A stretch of 64,000 bases of DNA, from NCBI GenBank assembly GCA_025890175.1, contig JANPYM010000007.1, positions 2,050,209 through 2,114,208 of the forward strand, written 5' to 3'. Every line of letters starts with the position of its first letter. Positions within the stretch are counted from its first letter, which is position 1. Shown here in pieces: positions 45,291 to 56,910 of this stretch. The DNA comes from Ciborinia camelliae. Taxonomy: Eukaryota > Ascomycota > Leotiomycetes > Helotiales > Sclerotiniaceae. The notes under the pieces were generated by a model. The model was not told where the DNA came from. It worked only from the letters and a program-made list of their open reading frames with translations, and searched no databases. The position numbers were made by a program, and so were the translations under genes.

Positions 45291-45415
45291 AGTCTCCAGA
45301 GAAAGCTAGTTTAGTGTGCATCTATTTGAACAACGTATTGGGTATTTACTTCCACAATCCCGAGTTATACATATCAAGCGGGCAATACCGGATGCACAAT
45401 GTACAATTTTGGGCG

Positions 45416-48400
45416 CTAGATATCCAGCTTACCCAATCCTCTCTCCTTAACTGCCTCTTGAACTTTACATCTTACATCCGCATAAGCTTTTCCCCAAAGT
45501 TTCTTTCCTTTCCCCACAGCCTCACTATCGTCTATTAACCAACCTAACCACCTCACAACCCCCACCGCCTTTCCCAAATCTCTCTCATCCATAATAACTC
45601 TCTTCAAATATCTCTCCATGGCGGACACGTCATCGGGATGTGGCCCTTCACCCTCAAATTCCCGATACCATATCGTAAGAGTCTCTCGCAATTCATCTAG
45701 CGTGCTTAGTTCCTGCGTTGTGAAAGTGGGTCTGGTAGGTCTGGGAGGTAGGCGGATTCTCCGTGGTCCTAGTGGTGGTGGATCTGGTTTCTTTATTTTC
45801 TTAACCGTGGATGTCATGAGACCGCCCCGTTTTTGTAAACGCTTTCGCCGATGCTCGGCAATGATTTCCTCGCGCATGTCTTCTGGTAATGCAGCAAGAA
45901 ACTCTGGATCAAGAAATTCGGTATCTTCAATTGCGTCAATCGAGTCTTCTCGCGCCCGAGGGACCGGGGCAAATTTTGATTGTAGCGGACCACCTGGCGG
46001 TTCAGGCTTTATTCTTGGCCCGGGAGGTCTACCGCGTCCACGTTTCTTTACTGGAGTTGGAGGCGCTTTACCAGTGATTGTTCTGTTCTTGCGAGGTGAC
46101 TGCGGGAGAATAGTTTGCGCACCCGAGACAGCATTTGCTATTTGTGATTTGTAGCTTGCTAAGATTTCCGCTTTCATTTCTTCGGGTAGTGCATCAAATA
46201 CTTCGGGATCGAGTTGTGAAGGTATATTCAAGGGGTTAGGTTTAGCCATGATCTCGGATATAGATTCTTTTGTGGCTGTGGCGGGTGTTGGCTCGTTTGA
46301 GTCTGGTAGACTCTTACTTTGAGCCATTAGTCTAGATCTTATGTCTTGAGGAAGCTCTTTCAAAACTTCAGGGTCGATTTGACTCGGTACAATGAACTGA
46401 GTTCCAGTTAAGTTGAGTTTTCTGGCACTCTGATCAACAGCATTCGTTCTTGCGATGAAAGTTGCCGGATGAACTGGAGTTGGTTTGGCTTTCAAAGGAC
46501 TACTTTCATCTATAGGGTCTTCGACTTGTATTGATTTGGTGATTAGTTTCGGTTTTGTTGGTGTTACAGAGTCGATGACATCTTCCGAAAGGTCTTTTGT
46601 GGATTGTACATATGGAGCTGTTCTACGCTTCGTTGGAGTCTCCGGACCATCAACAAGGGGATCGTCGGTCACTTGTTTGGTTGACTTGGACACCACAGAA
46701 GTACCGAAGTTGATCTTCCTTTGACTTCCATCAAATAATGTACCATTCATTGACTTTACGGGCTCAAGTTTAGTCATTTGAACACCAAGTCCACGTAGTT
46801 CTCCAGGAGGAAAGCCATAACTCCGAAGAACTGAAATCGCTTCTCGTCCAATGGTTTCGGCATCATTAGTAGCCACACCAAGGACTATGCTCTTGTTGAA
46901 AGTATCACAATCACCATGACCAAGGAATTTGGGTGGGTCAAGGGGTGCATCGGCGGATTTCCTCATTATTTTCATAGTCAGTTGCCTCCCCTTTACTCTT
47001 TGCTCGATTAGTCGACGCTGTAATTCAATGCAAAGATTTTGAACAAATTCTTCCGCTTCGGTCTGTGAAATGAATCGGATACCCCAGTTTACCTCGGCGG
47101 AGACAGACTTTCGTACAACTTGCTCTCCAACTTCTGATTTGTCAATGCCCCTAGAATAGTCCCATATCTTTTCACCCGTTTTGGGACCTAAAACAGTCAT
47201 CAGACGATCCTTGGATAATTGTCGAACGTCTTTCACGAATTTCACCCCAATTTCTTCAAGCTTCCCGCCAATACTGTAGGCAACACCAGGAAGATTCTGT
47301 ACACCGAGTTCGCCGATGAAATCTAAAGCCTCTTCTGGTTTGATCTGATGCTGACCAGCCGGTTTAGCTTTTCGAAGGGCAACTTTTGCAAGTAAAATAT
47401 TTCCCCCAATTCCAACAGATACATTACAACCTGTCTTCTCTTTGATAACATTTCGGAGGGCATTCCCAATCTCATCGGCCTTTTCTTGTTCTCTCCAAAT
47501 GCTACCTTCTCGAATCCCAACACCATCGGTACCGCCAGCCGGTAAGCACAAAGAGGTGATATCAATGAGGGCTTCATCAACACTGACACTTTGTACAATT
47601 CCACCAACATTCAGAATAGATTCGTAAAACGCCTTACTAGCTTCTTCGTAGGCTGGAAAATCGTATGGCAAAACTTTGAGTTCAGAACACAACTTTATCG
47701 CATTCTTCATCCACATCCCATTCTTGACGCCAAATTCACGAGCGGGATAATTGCAACTAGCAATTTCAGATCCATTCCCATTGCCATGAGCGACGACTGC
47801 AGGTTTATCAACATATTCTGGTGCATTCTTCAGAGATACCGCACAAAAGAAACTATCGAAATCTACATGCATAACATATCTTCGCGAGCCAGGTTTTCGC
47901 TTTCTTGATTGTTTCTGAGAAGCCGACATTTCTGAAGCCATTTGCTGAAATCTTGATTTGAGATCTGCTTTCCATGTGGACAAGTGATGTAGTCGAGACT
48001 CGGAATAGTATTGCTTGATAAAGTCTGGGTTTGCGGTCGTAGATTTTCGCATACGAGGGTCTGCTAGTAACATTGCATTATGCTCCTCTGCCGTCGCAAT
48101 CTTTGCCTTCTTAGGGGGGTTAGATATTTGTTCATCGTGTGATCTTTTCTTGGTGTTGGGGAGCAATTGCCGTTCAGTAGGTGCATGTTCAGGTGGACGC
48201 AGCGTTTCATCGTCCTGGGATCTCTTTCCTATGATGGGAAGAAATTTAGGCTTGGTCGGCGTGACTTCAGTTGGACTTGATGAGACTCGAAGAGAAGGAG
48301 AGGCCGAGGGAGATTTCTTCATAAGAAAAGTATTCTTTGCTGTTCTGATAGAATTTAAGGCTGCTTTGCGAGCCGGAGTAGTAACTTCAGCAGCCTGTTT

Positions 48401-49183
48401 GAGTGCTTCTTCTAAAGAAGATGTGACTCCAAAACTTCCAGCTGAGCTTATAGGGTCGGCAACCGGTATCTGGTTGACTTCCTCGATGCTTTCAAGTAGT
48501 TGATCGGCAGGTGATGACATGAAGGCACCAGTATTATGGGACATGATATTTTGCACCTGCGAGCTAGGAAATTGAGGCCCTTCATCGTCATCGATATCTT
48601 CGGCGACATTTTTGACCTGGCTGGTGTACCAGCTTGCATTTGTTTGATCACGATATCCCCTCTGTGGGGTGGTGGATTGACTAACAACTTTCCCACCACT
48701 AAACCCTAGTAACCTTTGACCAACACCCTCGTCCAAAACACGATAAGAGTCCCATGGAAGACACTTTCCAGCCTTCACGCTATCCACTATCCATGCAGGC
48801 TTCACAATTCGATATCGTTTAAACTCAATGGCCTTCTTAGGAGGAAGAGTTGATGCGATGATATGAGTAACAGTGGTTTTCCCATCCAAGTATTGCATGA
48901 AACCTCCTCCATGACTTACTATCAAATGATGAAGATCATTTAAGGAAGGTTGTGTATATCCATTGACATGTGCTACGATGCCACGAAAGATATTTGGATT
49001 TCCTGTCGATGTGGAACGAACTTCTGCATCTAAATTTTGCAACTTAATCTTCTTGCGCCGAAAATAATCAGAGAAACCTCCGAATTTCGATCCTTCATAT
49101 TCTTCACCACCTTCGTTTTGGAAAGTATGGGATTCGATGCGCTTTCGAACGGATTCGGAATTCTTATCCAAGCGGCTACCCAT
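45416..49183 (-). CDS. REV1: DNA repair protein Rev1 (Y-family deoxycytidyl transferase)
   Basis: Intronless, 1255 aa. A BRCT domain lies at about 65-150 ('NIFRGIVAHVNGYTQPS', 'VTHIIASTLPPKKA', 'VKPAWIVDSVKAGKCL'). The Y-family polymerase core begins 'YVMHVDFDSFFCAVSL' (Asp near 440) and has 'SVSVDEALIDIT' (near 530) with the catalytic Asp-Glu. The helix-hairpin and little-finger regions follow. Three Leu-Pro ubiquitin-binding-type motifs lie near 940, 998 and 1096. The C-terminal about 85 residues ('LDELRETLTIWYREFEG', 'RWLGWLIDDSE') are the Rev1 C-terminal domain that contacts polymerase zeta and other TLS partners. It inserts dCMP opposite abasic and bulky lesions. The ATG at 49183 is the first in frame. 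Confidence 0.96.
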   Translation of the reverse strand: MGSRLDKNSESVRKRIESHTFQNEGGEEYEGSKFGGFSDYFRRKKIKLQNLDAEVRSTSTGNPNIFRGIVAHVNGYTQPSLNDLHHLIVSHGGGFMQYLDGKTTVTHIIASTLPPKKAIEFKRYRIVKPAWIVDSVKAGKCLPWDSYRVLDEGVGQRLLGFSGGKVVSQSTTPQRGYRDQTNASWYTSQVKNVAEDIDDDEGPQFPSSQVQNIMSHNTGAFMSSPADQLLESIEEVNQIPVADPISSAGSFGVTSSLEEALKQAAEVTTPARKAALNSIRTAKNTFLMKKSPSASPSLRVSSSPTEVTPTKPKFLPIIGKRSQDDETLRPPEHAPTERQLLPNTKKRSHDEQISNPPKKAKIATAEEHNAMLLADPRMRKSTTANPDFIKQYYSESRLHHLSTWKADLKSRFQQMASEMSASQKQSRKRKPGSRRYVMHVDFDSFFCAVSLKNAPEYVDKPAVVAHGNGNGSEIASCNYPAREFGVKNGMWMKNAIKLCSELKVLPYDFPAYEEASKAFYESILNVGGIVQSVSVDEALIDITSLCLPAGGTDGVGIREGSIWREQEKADEIGNALRNVIKEKTGCNVSVGIGGNILLAKVALRKAKPAGQHQIKPEEALDFIGELGVQNLPGVAYSIGGKLEEIGVKFVKDVRQLSKDRLMTVLGPKTGEKIWDYSRGIDKSEVGEQVVRKSVSAEVNWGIRFISQTEAEEFVQNLCIELQRRLIEQRVKGRQLTMKIMRKSADAPLDPPKFLGHGDCDTFNKSIVLGVATNDAETIGREAISVLRSYGFPPGELRGLGVQMTKLEPVKSMNGTLFDGSQRKINFGTSVVSKSTKQVTDDPLVDGPETPTKRRTAPYVQSTKDLSEDVIDSVTPTKPKLITKSIQVEDPIDESSPLKAKPTPVHPATFIARTNAVDQSARKLNLTGTQFIVPSQIDPEVLKELPQDIRSRLMAQSKSLPDSNEPTPATATKESISEIMAKPNPLNIPSQLDPEVFDALPEEMKAEILASYKSQIANAVSGAQTILPQSPRKNRTITGKAPPTPVKKRGRGRPPGPRIKPEPPGGPLQSKFAPVPRAREDSIDAIEDTEFLDPEFLAALPEDMREEIIAEHRRKRLQKRGGLMTSTVKKIKKPDPPPLGPRRIRLPPRPTRPTFTTQELSTLDELRETLTIWYREFEGEGPHPDDVSAMERYLKRVIMDERDLGKAVGVVRWLGWLIDDSEAVGKGKKLWGKAYADVRCKVQEAVKERGLGKLDI

Positions 49184-51386
49184 TTTGGTGGCAGGGATCA
49201 CAAACTTTCAACAACCACATAAATCGTTTCTTCGCAAGTCCAAGTCCATCTTCAAATTCGATGGAAAATACAAGTACAAGTGATAGAGCTTCTCACAGTA
49301 ATTATTCGGGGGGCATAAGTCGTAAATTGTAGGATTCAAGTCGCAAAAAGTGGTGATAGAGGAGCAAAAAAGATAGAACAAAGAAAGAAGCAGCAGACGC
49401 GACGGCGAATCGGGCGCGTGACGCGAACAATGAGAAATACACGTGATCTACGCACGGGTATACTCTGCAAGGGTTCCCCGCATTGAAGGTCCTTTCGTAA
49501 CTCAAGAAGCAAAGCAAAGCAAAGCAGAGCAAAGCTTCAATATGAAATCCAAAGAATCCGTCAACATTCCCCCCAAAGAAATCAAAATATGATGGATGGA
49601 GAGGTAGCCAAGGTAGGTATCAAGACACGACATGAGAATTAAGAGATAATTTGTACGTAGACTGCATTCTATTGTTGGACTAGGTATTTCTTGAAACATC
49701 ATATCATCATCAAGTCCAACGTTGAGTTTTCAATATATTTTCATTGTTTTCGTTGATATCAAACAATCAGTATTGTTTTGTGTCAGTGATTTATCTTTAT
49801 GCTTTTCTTTGCTCCTTTGCTTTCTCTCGAAAGGATATAAGTTAGAAGTTACCTACTTCAATGTGCAGCCAAGAAATATGCCTGGCGCGACAAAAGAGAG
49901 GTCGCGCTCATTCAACATGAAGAGGCTTCTCACTGCAAACAAGTGAGTATCATATCCGTTTATATACCGCTGTTGATTAATTGTATTCAGTGACTCGAAC
50001 TTTCCAACGACGGTGATGAGGATCCTTGAAATTGGTCCAAAATGGAAGAGATTTGGGCAATCTCCGTTGTTATGGTGACTATGACCAGTATGTGGCAAGT
50101 GCCATCGCTGCTTGAACATTCTTTAAACGTTGGGTGGGGATTAAGCATTTGAGCCTTCTTGAGTGTTGCAATTGCCCCCAGTCCCACGAGCAGACTATTT
50201 TATTATTATTATGGCGCGACGTTGAGAAAAGAGGTTCGCAATAGATTTATCGTACTCGTAACGGGCTCTTCTTAACCTTCATGGTCATTCGGAAAACGTT
50301 AGCACCTGCATGCAATGGTATCCAATCCACATGTCCGACATGAACGGTTACATCACTACTACTGCCCTTGAAAACTATAATTTGTCCTAGTGGACGGAAT
50401 TGAGATACGAGCCGAGGTTAGATGCCGGAGTGAGGTGATCTCGGTCGATATAGTACCTTGACGAGGATGAGGATGCAATTGAAAAGCTCGCTCGCCATCA
50501 TGGATGATGGATCCATACTGTACCACCTACGCCACATAGATCTATTGGCCTCGAATAATGCAACCCTTTAGATTCCCCCTATCTTCAAAAGAACCTGCAA
50601 TATAAATATAAATTGAAATGGTGGCACTGTATCTGTAAACGTTTACAGCAACTCAAAGTTCAATTAGGAAATCCCACTTTTGGTACGTACGTACTACTTG
50701 GGTACCCACATATCCTAAGGTTACTTAGTGGGCCGATCGGATCGGACCTGAGCTCTTCTGGGGACCCAAAAGTTCAAACCAAGATCAACAGTGAACACTC
50801 CTATCCAACGCGTGTGGTCAACCCAAATCTTGAGCATTACCCCAAATATCCCCACAACAACCAATTCGACTCAAAGGCTCATACAAATTTACGTTAGCGT
50901 CGAACCATATCCTATACGCTCCTCTGAAGGAAAATCGTTTGTGAACTTGGTATACGCTAATAGTTTAATCTGAATCATCTGATGGGTGACTCGGTGTTTA
51001 CGAGGCTAGCCACATTGCTCGCCTGGGGAATTCTAGGTGACAGCCGGGGCTCTAATTGTTAACATTCACGTTCACGTCAACGAAACATAACGAAGTATAA
51101 AAACAAGAGTAGTCTCTTTCGACGATCTCAACTCTATATGGATTGATACCGGTGGAAAAATATATATGCGCACCAATGGGACCCGATAATTATTATGGGG
51201 AAATTTCTCCGCACGGGATGCCCCATATGGAGTATTGGAGAAAGAGCGCGGGGTACAAAGGTAACTGAGTACGAAACCACTCACTCATGTTGTATAAAGG
51301 TAAGCAGATTGGAGCTTTCGTATCGTTTTTATATTACTCCTCCAGGAAATAGAGATCTCCTGGGTCTTTACTACATTTTTGCCAAG
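49184..51386. other. 2.2-kb intergenic region
   Basis: Contains one possible small two-exon gene (49878-50078). Otherwise no frame with coding character. The right end is the upstream region of the sugar transporter. Confidence 0.5.
49878..50078 (+). CDS. possible small two-exon gene (50 aa)
   Basis: Exons 49878-49942 and 49991-50078 join by GTGAGT and ATTCAG in frame to a 50-residue basic peptide, 'MPGATKERSRSFNMKRLLTA' then 'NDSNFPTTVMRILEIGPKWK'. The intron is 48 bp. No family is recognised and short frames like this occur by chance; the splice sites are the only support. Confidence 0.22.
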
Positions 51387-53107
51387 ATGATGCACTTTCC
51401 AAAGATTCATAATATTTATTTTTTGGCTTCTATCGCCACGGTTGGTGGCATGCTGTAAGTACCACAGTTCATAATAATGATACTGTTAATGACCTCTCTA
51501 ACAAAATGCTTTAGGTTTGGTTTCGACATTTCGTCAATGTCAGCCATTATCGGCACCAGCCAATATGTAGAATACTTTAACAATCCCCAAGGTGTCGTCC
51601 AAGGAGGTATTGGTTCTGCCCTAGCTGGCGGTTCCGTAATTGGTGCTATGATGGCCGGTCCAGTATCCAACAAATACGGTCGCCGGGACTCCTTATTCTT
51701 CGCCTGTATCTGGTGGTTACTCGGTACAGCTCTTCAGACTTCCTGTAATGGAATTGGTATGCTAGTTGCTGGTCGTTTCATCAACGGTATTTGCGTAGGT
51801 ATTACCTCCTCGCAAGCACCTGTATATCTGGCCGAGATCGCCAAGAAAGAAAACAGAGGATCCATTATCGTTATCCAACAGTGGGCCATCGAATGGGGTA
51901 TCCTCATCATGTACTTTGTTGGGTACGGATGCAGTTTTATCAAATCTACACCAACCGCCTCATTCCGTACAGCATGGGCTATTCAATTCATTCCCTGTAT
52001 CATTCTCATGATCGGTATTCCATTCCTTCCTCGATCACCTCGCTGGCTCGCAAAAGTCGGGCGCGAAAAGGAAGCCATTGCCACTCTTGCAGATATCCAA
52101 GCAGGTGGTAACATCCACGATCCATTGGTGATTGCCGAATGGGAGGAGATCACTACTATTCTCGCAGCAGAAAGAGAAGGCCAAAAGGGATGGAGAAGAT
52201 TTGTCAAGAATGGTATGTGGAAACGTACTATGGCTGGTACATCCGTGCAAGCTTGGCAGCAATTGAGTGGTGCAAATGTGATGACTTATTATGTGGTGTA
52301 TATCTTCGAAATGGCAAGTTTGACGGGAAATATTGGACTCATTTCTTCCGGGATTCAATATGCAATTTTTATTATTGGTACCGCAGCTACATTTTTCTTT
52401 ATCGATAAAACTGGTCGGAGGCCATTACTCGTAAGTTTTCTCTGTCAAATATATTCTGCTCTCAAGTCATAGAGTTACTAACTCACAAACTATAGATCTA
52501 TGGTGCACTCGGAATGGGCATATGCATGTTCGTAGTCGGCGGAGTCCTCGGAAGCTACGGAACCTACCTCCCCGATGGCCTCAACGGGAATCTTAGCGTA
52601 CGCGTCCAAGTTACCGGCTCCCCGGCCTACACCGTCATAGCTTTTTGCTACATCCTTGTACTTCTCTACTCCCTAACCCTCGCCCCTATCGCTTGGGTCT
52701 ACGCAGCCGAAGTCTGGTCCCTCGAGACACGAGCTACAGGGATGGCATTGGCCTCAGTCGCAAACTGGCTTTTTAATTTCGCCATCGGATTCTTTATCCC
52801 CCCCGCCTTCCAAAACATCAGTTGGAAACTATTTATCATTTTCGGGATCCTGTGTTTTGCGGCAGCAGTCCAGGCATATTTTACGTATCCCGAGACGGCG
52901 GGAAAGACGCTGGAGGAAATCGAATTGCTTTTTGCCGAGGGCGCACCAAAGCCGTGGAAGACGAAACCTGGGGGGAGTTTTTTGGATGATAGGGTTATGG
53001 GTGTGTTTAAGCAGGATGAAGGGAAGCATGCTGGTGGGGTTGGGGGCGTGCAGGAGGAACGGGTCGAGTATACGGTCGCGGATTCAAAGGATGAGAGTGC
53101 TGTTTAG
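51387..53107 (+). CDS. MFS sugar transporter
   Basis: Exons 51387-51454, 51515-52430 and 52496-53107 sum to 1596 nt, 531 aa with about twelve membrane spans. Sugar-porter motifs are present: 'FGFDISSMSAIIG' in TM1, 'NKYGRRDSL' in the 2-3 loop, 'FLPRSPRWLAKVGR' after TM6, 'WQQLSGANVMTYYVVYIFE' in TM7, 'DKTGRRPLL' and 'YAAEVWSLETRATGMALAS'. These place it with fungal high-affinity hexose-type proton symporters; exact sugar cannot be told. The C-terminal tail is hydrophilic ('KTLEEIELLFAEGAPKPW'). Two ATGs in tandem (51387, 51390) precede 'HFPKIHNIYFLASIATVGG'. The frame is open upstream, but no other ATG fits. Confidence 0.94.
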
Positions 53108-53851
53108 AGAGGGGGCAGATGCCGTGTTTCATGTATTTATGAGGTGTTATGAGCGATTAATTCACAATAATTGTTTATATTGGCATTAAATCACATTTTG
53201 AATATTTTTTCCGGCATTTCGAACCCCGAGGAACTTTACATTATCGAACCTTCATACATCATCTTAACCTTCGTGTATTTATGTAATCCTATCTGTAGAA
53301 GCTGGCAAACTTATAGCGTCGTACTCCGTGAATCTCAAAATTTTCGTTCCCAAACACCCAGCCACGAAAAGAAAGTTTTTCCAAAGCAGAGAGGGAATGA
53401 ATCGAGATTATTCGGTGCTAGTGATCTTGAGACTTGAAGGCATACTTGCCATCCTCTTTGATATTTTGATATCGGGCTTTAAATTCATCCGTTCAGTAAA
53501 AAAAAGGTGATGGATGGCTTATATTGACTGTAAAATAGGTAATTAGATCATAGTGTAGGTAGGTTATTAGCTTCTTGAAGAGAGGGAAAATTGAACCTGG
53601 TGGGAATAATGAATTGAACTCGGAGGATTAATGTTATTTATCCTTGGTTATACTTTTGAAATGTCTCCATTTGGAATATATATTTATGATATCTCTATTT
53701 GCGCCCAGAATGCACGCAAGGCTTCCGCATACAATCTTGTAGTATACACGCGTCAGTCTAAAACAAAATTCGTGATAGTTGGAGCATTGGTCCTGCGTAT
53801 ACTACATCAAACTCATTCTGGACCGAAGCATTTAAAACTGATATTGAGTCA
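53108..53851. other. intergenic between convergent genes
   Basis: AT-rich, no gene seen. It holds the 3' ends of the transporter and the J-domain gene. Confidence 0.55.
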
Positions 53852-55507
53852 CTATCGCCTCCTTCCTGACTTTGTTGATTTACCCGACGACGAGCTTTTG
53901 TCCGGTGTAGTAGCTTCCTGCTTATGAGTATCTCTGACCCATTTTCTCAGTTGACGATGCTGAAAACAAAGCGGTGAGACGAGCCCCTCGACAGGAGAAC
54001 CAGAGAGCGGAGATATAAGGGATACTCGTCTCTGACAAGGTTGCCCAGTAGCCGTCAACGCCGTACACCTCCGGGAGGTTTTGGCATCATCGGCATGTTC
54101 TTCGTCTTCGTAGTGAACGAATCGTTGACGCAATGGCTCCGGGACACGAGTCGGTTTTCTTCGTTCTAGTAATGGTATCTCGTCGTGTGCAGCGTCTCTG
54201 TCGGAATAATAGTAGTGTTTTTCTGAGGATGCTAGGGAGAGTAATTGTGATGGGTTTATCGGAGATCCTCCTTGATGTGTTGGTGCGGTATGATACACTG
54301 TTGGGGATGATCTTTCTATAGTATTTTCAGTTTCTTCCCCCCGTGTTGCGACTGCGCTAGGAATCTGCCATTGTCCTGATCTTTCCGAGGGATGTGTAGA
54401 TCCGGCTTGTGTTGTTAGTGCGCTATAATACTGCATTTCTCCGGATTGTCCCGAAGGATCTGTAGATGCAGCTTGTCTTGATAGTGCACTATGATACTGC
54501 GTTTGTGACGATTTTTCCGAATGGCTAGGGTGCAGCGGTGTGATTTCATCATCTGCATGATAATCCCGCTCTGATATGTTTGCGGAGCTTTCTCGTTGCT
54601 GTAATCTACTGGCTTGGAACTCTCTCTGCGATTGTATTATGATATTATCTATGCATGGATCTTCCGAAATAGGGGAAATTATCGCGGATGGTGGCCAAAA
54701 AGCGGGTGGAGATTGTGTTCCAAAATTCATAACCATCCTTGTGAACCCGAAGAAGAGGAGTGCCTGCACAATCATAGCAACCATTAAAGGGACAAGTAAA
54801 ATATCGGGGCAGAACAACTCAGTTGGGCCTCCTAAAGTGGGCCAATCGGTGTTCGATGTAATTGTTGACCAGGGGGGATTCAGTTCTTTCTTGGGGACTT
54901 TAACCTGATAATTGGTGCAGCCTTGTTGAAAGTCCATCATTTCGTACCTAATTCCCTTTTGCTTTGGGGGGAGCTCTCTTTCTCTCCAACTTTCAGCGCG
55001 GTGCCATATGTTGTCACTAATCTTACTGGGTAGTCCATTATCCACAAATATATGGACAAGATTTACCCAGGTCTCAGTACAAAACAATTTTCCCGTCCAA
55101 TCTTGTTGGTAGGATTTGGGGGTATAATCCCAAAACCACGGTTTAGGGCCCGGTGATATGCCACCAGGATGTTTGCTTTTGAATATGCCATCCCAGTACA
55201 CAAGTTCCTTTTTGAGCCCAGGCCGCCAATTTTCACCACAAATATTTGAAAGTCTGCTGCCACAAATATTTCGATGCAGGTTAACTTTTTCAAGGTGGCT
55301 CAACACAGTATAAGCCTCGTTGATAAGACGAATGGCTTGGAAAGCATCGGCCTTTTGTTCTGGGTCTGTGATTTTGTCTGGATGAAGTAGCCTGTTAAGA
55401 CGACGATGTGATGCACTGACTTGTTCTTTTGTTGCCTCGATTGGGAGTTGAAGATTGTAGTAATGGGGAGTGAAATTGCCATATTTGCAATCTGAAATAG
55501 TCTTCAT
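53852..55507 (-). CDS. J-domain membrane protein with repeats and Cys/His tail
   Basis: Intronless, 551 aa. A J domain occupies about 15-75 with the His42-Pro-Asp44 motif ('RRLNRLLHPDKITDP'), so it should stimulate an Hsp70. A single membrane span lies at about 235-257 ('ILLVPLMVAMIVQALLFFGF'). Residues 329-411 hold about four degenerate 21-25-residue repeats around 'SGxxQYYSALTTQAGSTHPS'. The tail has 'RRCTALTATGQPCQRR' and 'PLCFQHRQ' (Cys481, Cys491, Cys514, His517), a Cys-x9-Cys...Cys-x2-His pattern seen in small zinc-binding modules that begin 'RCxAxTxxGxxC'. The C-terminus is Ser/Lys/Arg-rich. The combination suggests a membrane-tethered Hsp70 recruiter with a nucleic-acid or protein-binding tail (inference). 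Orientation is not decided. Confidence 0.75.
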   Translation of the reverse strand: MKTISDCKYGNFTPHYYNLQLPIEATKEQVSASHRRLNRLLHPDKITDPEQKADAFQAIRLINEAYTVLSHLEKVNLHRNICGSRLSNICGENWRPGLKKELVYWDGIFKSKHPGGISPGPKPWFWDYTPKSYQQDWTGKLFCTETWVNLVHIFVDNGLPSKISDNIWHRAESWRERELPPKQKGIRYEMMDFQQGCTNYQVKVPKKELNPPWSTITSNTDWPTLGGPTELFCPDILLVPLMVAMIVQALLFFGFTRMVMNFGTQSPPAFWPPSAIISPISEDPCIDNIIIQSQREFQASRLQQRESSANISERDYHADDEITPLHPSHSEKSSQTQYHSALSRQAASTDPSGQSGEMQYYSALTTQAGSTHPSERSGQWQIPSAVATRGEETENTIERSSPTVYHTAPTHQGGSPINPSQLLSLASSEKHYYYSDRDAAHDEIPLLERRKPTRVPEPLRQRFVHYEDEEHADDAKTSRRCTALTATGQPCQRRVSLISPLSGSPVEGLVSPLCFQHRQLRKWVRDTHKQEATTPDKSSSSGKSTKSGRRR

Positions 55508-55674
55508 ATTTCCAACTCTGCGAAGTTTTAGGTTGTAGCTTTCTTGGTACCAGTGTAATAATGTTCATGAAAAACAATTTAGAAAGACAGAGATCGTGGA
55601 AAACTATCAGCTCTATTGAGGATTGATAGCAAAATAAAACAATTTGTTTGAAAAATAATCTCACCTACTAGATA

Positions 55675-55940
55675 AACAAAGAATAAAATTTGAAATTCAA
55701 AAAGTCTTTATCATAAAGTTCAATCCAACACAAAAGATACTATCAATAGGTTTGCCCATAAGTACTACTCTTATTTCTTCAACCTCAAAAAGAACACCAC
55801 ATCACCTAGCAGATGAATAAAGAATGAAATATGAAATTTCAGACACATCTTTATCACAAAGATAATCCAATCCAGTGCGAGAGATGCTGCGAACAGGCTC
55901 ACTAATAAGCAGTGCCATTATTATTCGTTCAACCTCGAGA
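55675..55940. repeat. diverged tandem duplication, about 125 bp units
   Basis: Both units share in order 'AGATAAA.AAAGAATAAAAT' or 'AGATGAATAAAGAATGAAAT', 'TCTTTATCA.AAAG', 'AATCCAA', a middle 'CCAATAAG/CACTAATAAG'-like stretch and 'CTTCAACCTC/GTTCAACCTC'. The match is weak and was made by eye. Confidence 0.5.
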
Positions 55941-56910
55941 AACAAATATATTGCATTGCTTGAAGTTCTTGATATTTCGACGAGTAGTATTTTTTTTTGA
56001 CCGGTACTTTCGCACCACACGGTCAGCATCATTTCCTGCATCATGCCTCAATAGAGAAGAATAAAAGTTTTGGCAAACCAAATGATCGTGACACCACTGA
56101 AGGAGAGAATCATGATTAATGATATCTTCGTATCATAACACTACCTAATATTACATCGATTATGCCCAAAAAGCTTTTGTTGTGTTGAGGAGATTTGAGT
56201 TGCCGACATGGTATAACCTTACTACTCGTGATCTTGTACAAGTCATGATACATTGATAATAATACTTTGGTCATATGTAACTTCAGAATGGCACTGGTCA
56301 TCTCATAGCTGGCTGGGATAAAAGTCTTACTAACAATGGTTTTACCAGTTGTTTTTGGCACTTTCTTTCTGAAGTGTTTCTGTTTCTATGAATTGATATA
56401 TCTAACAAAAGGAAAAGTATAGAAGCCTGAGACGGTGAGAGATGGCATTAAGAGCCGAGGCATTCATGTTTTTGTTGGCATTCTTTCTTCTATCAAATTG
56501 TTGTTTTTTGAAATGGAAGTCCCTCTCGGCGAAAAACGTACCTTTTTAGGTTTAGCGACTTCAAGTTTCGATGCGATATCTATCGAAAAGAACTGGGTGC
56601 TACCGTGCTAGGTGTAGACCGGCCTCCATATATAATCTATGTAATGATCATCGAGTTCCACGCTTTCCTCGGCTTTCTTTGTTCTCAACATTCAATTTTG
56701 TTCAAATTGGAGGCCTTTAGACCGGGAGTCAATAAACTACAGTTGTCTCCATTGCTACTTAAAGGGGCCTGCCTTTAAAAAAAGTATATTAGCGTGGTAG
56801 CCAAGGATAATTTCAGGCCCTTAGTCTAAATAGGCGACACTTTACCCCTTTAAGAGAGAGCTAGCTTGGAAATACCATTGATAACTAGGTTAGCAATTGC
56901 ATTTTTTGCA

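Larger units (their letters stand above)
41734..45415. other. 3.7-kb gene-free, repeat-rich block
   Basis: No plausible gene. It contains a complete MITE copy, three diverged direct repeats, a 16-bp minisatellite, a perfect hairpin insertion and one copy of a dispersed repeat. These are listed separately. Confidence 0.75.
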
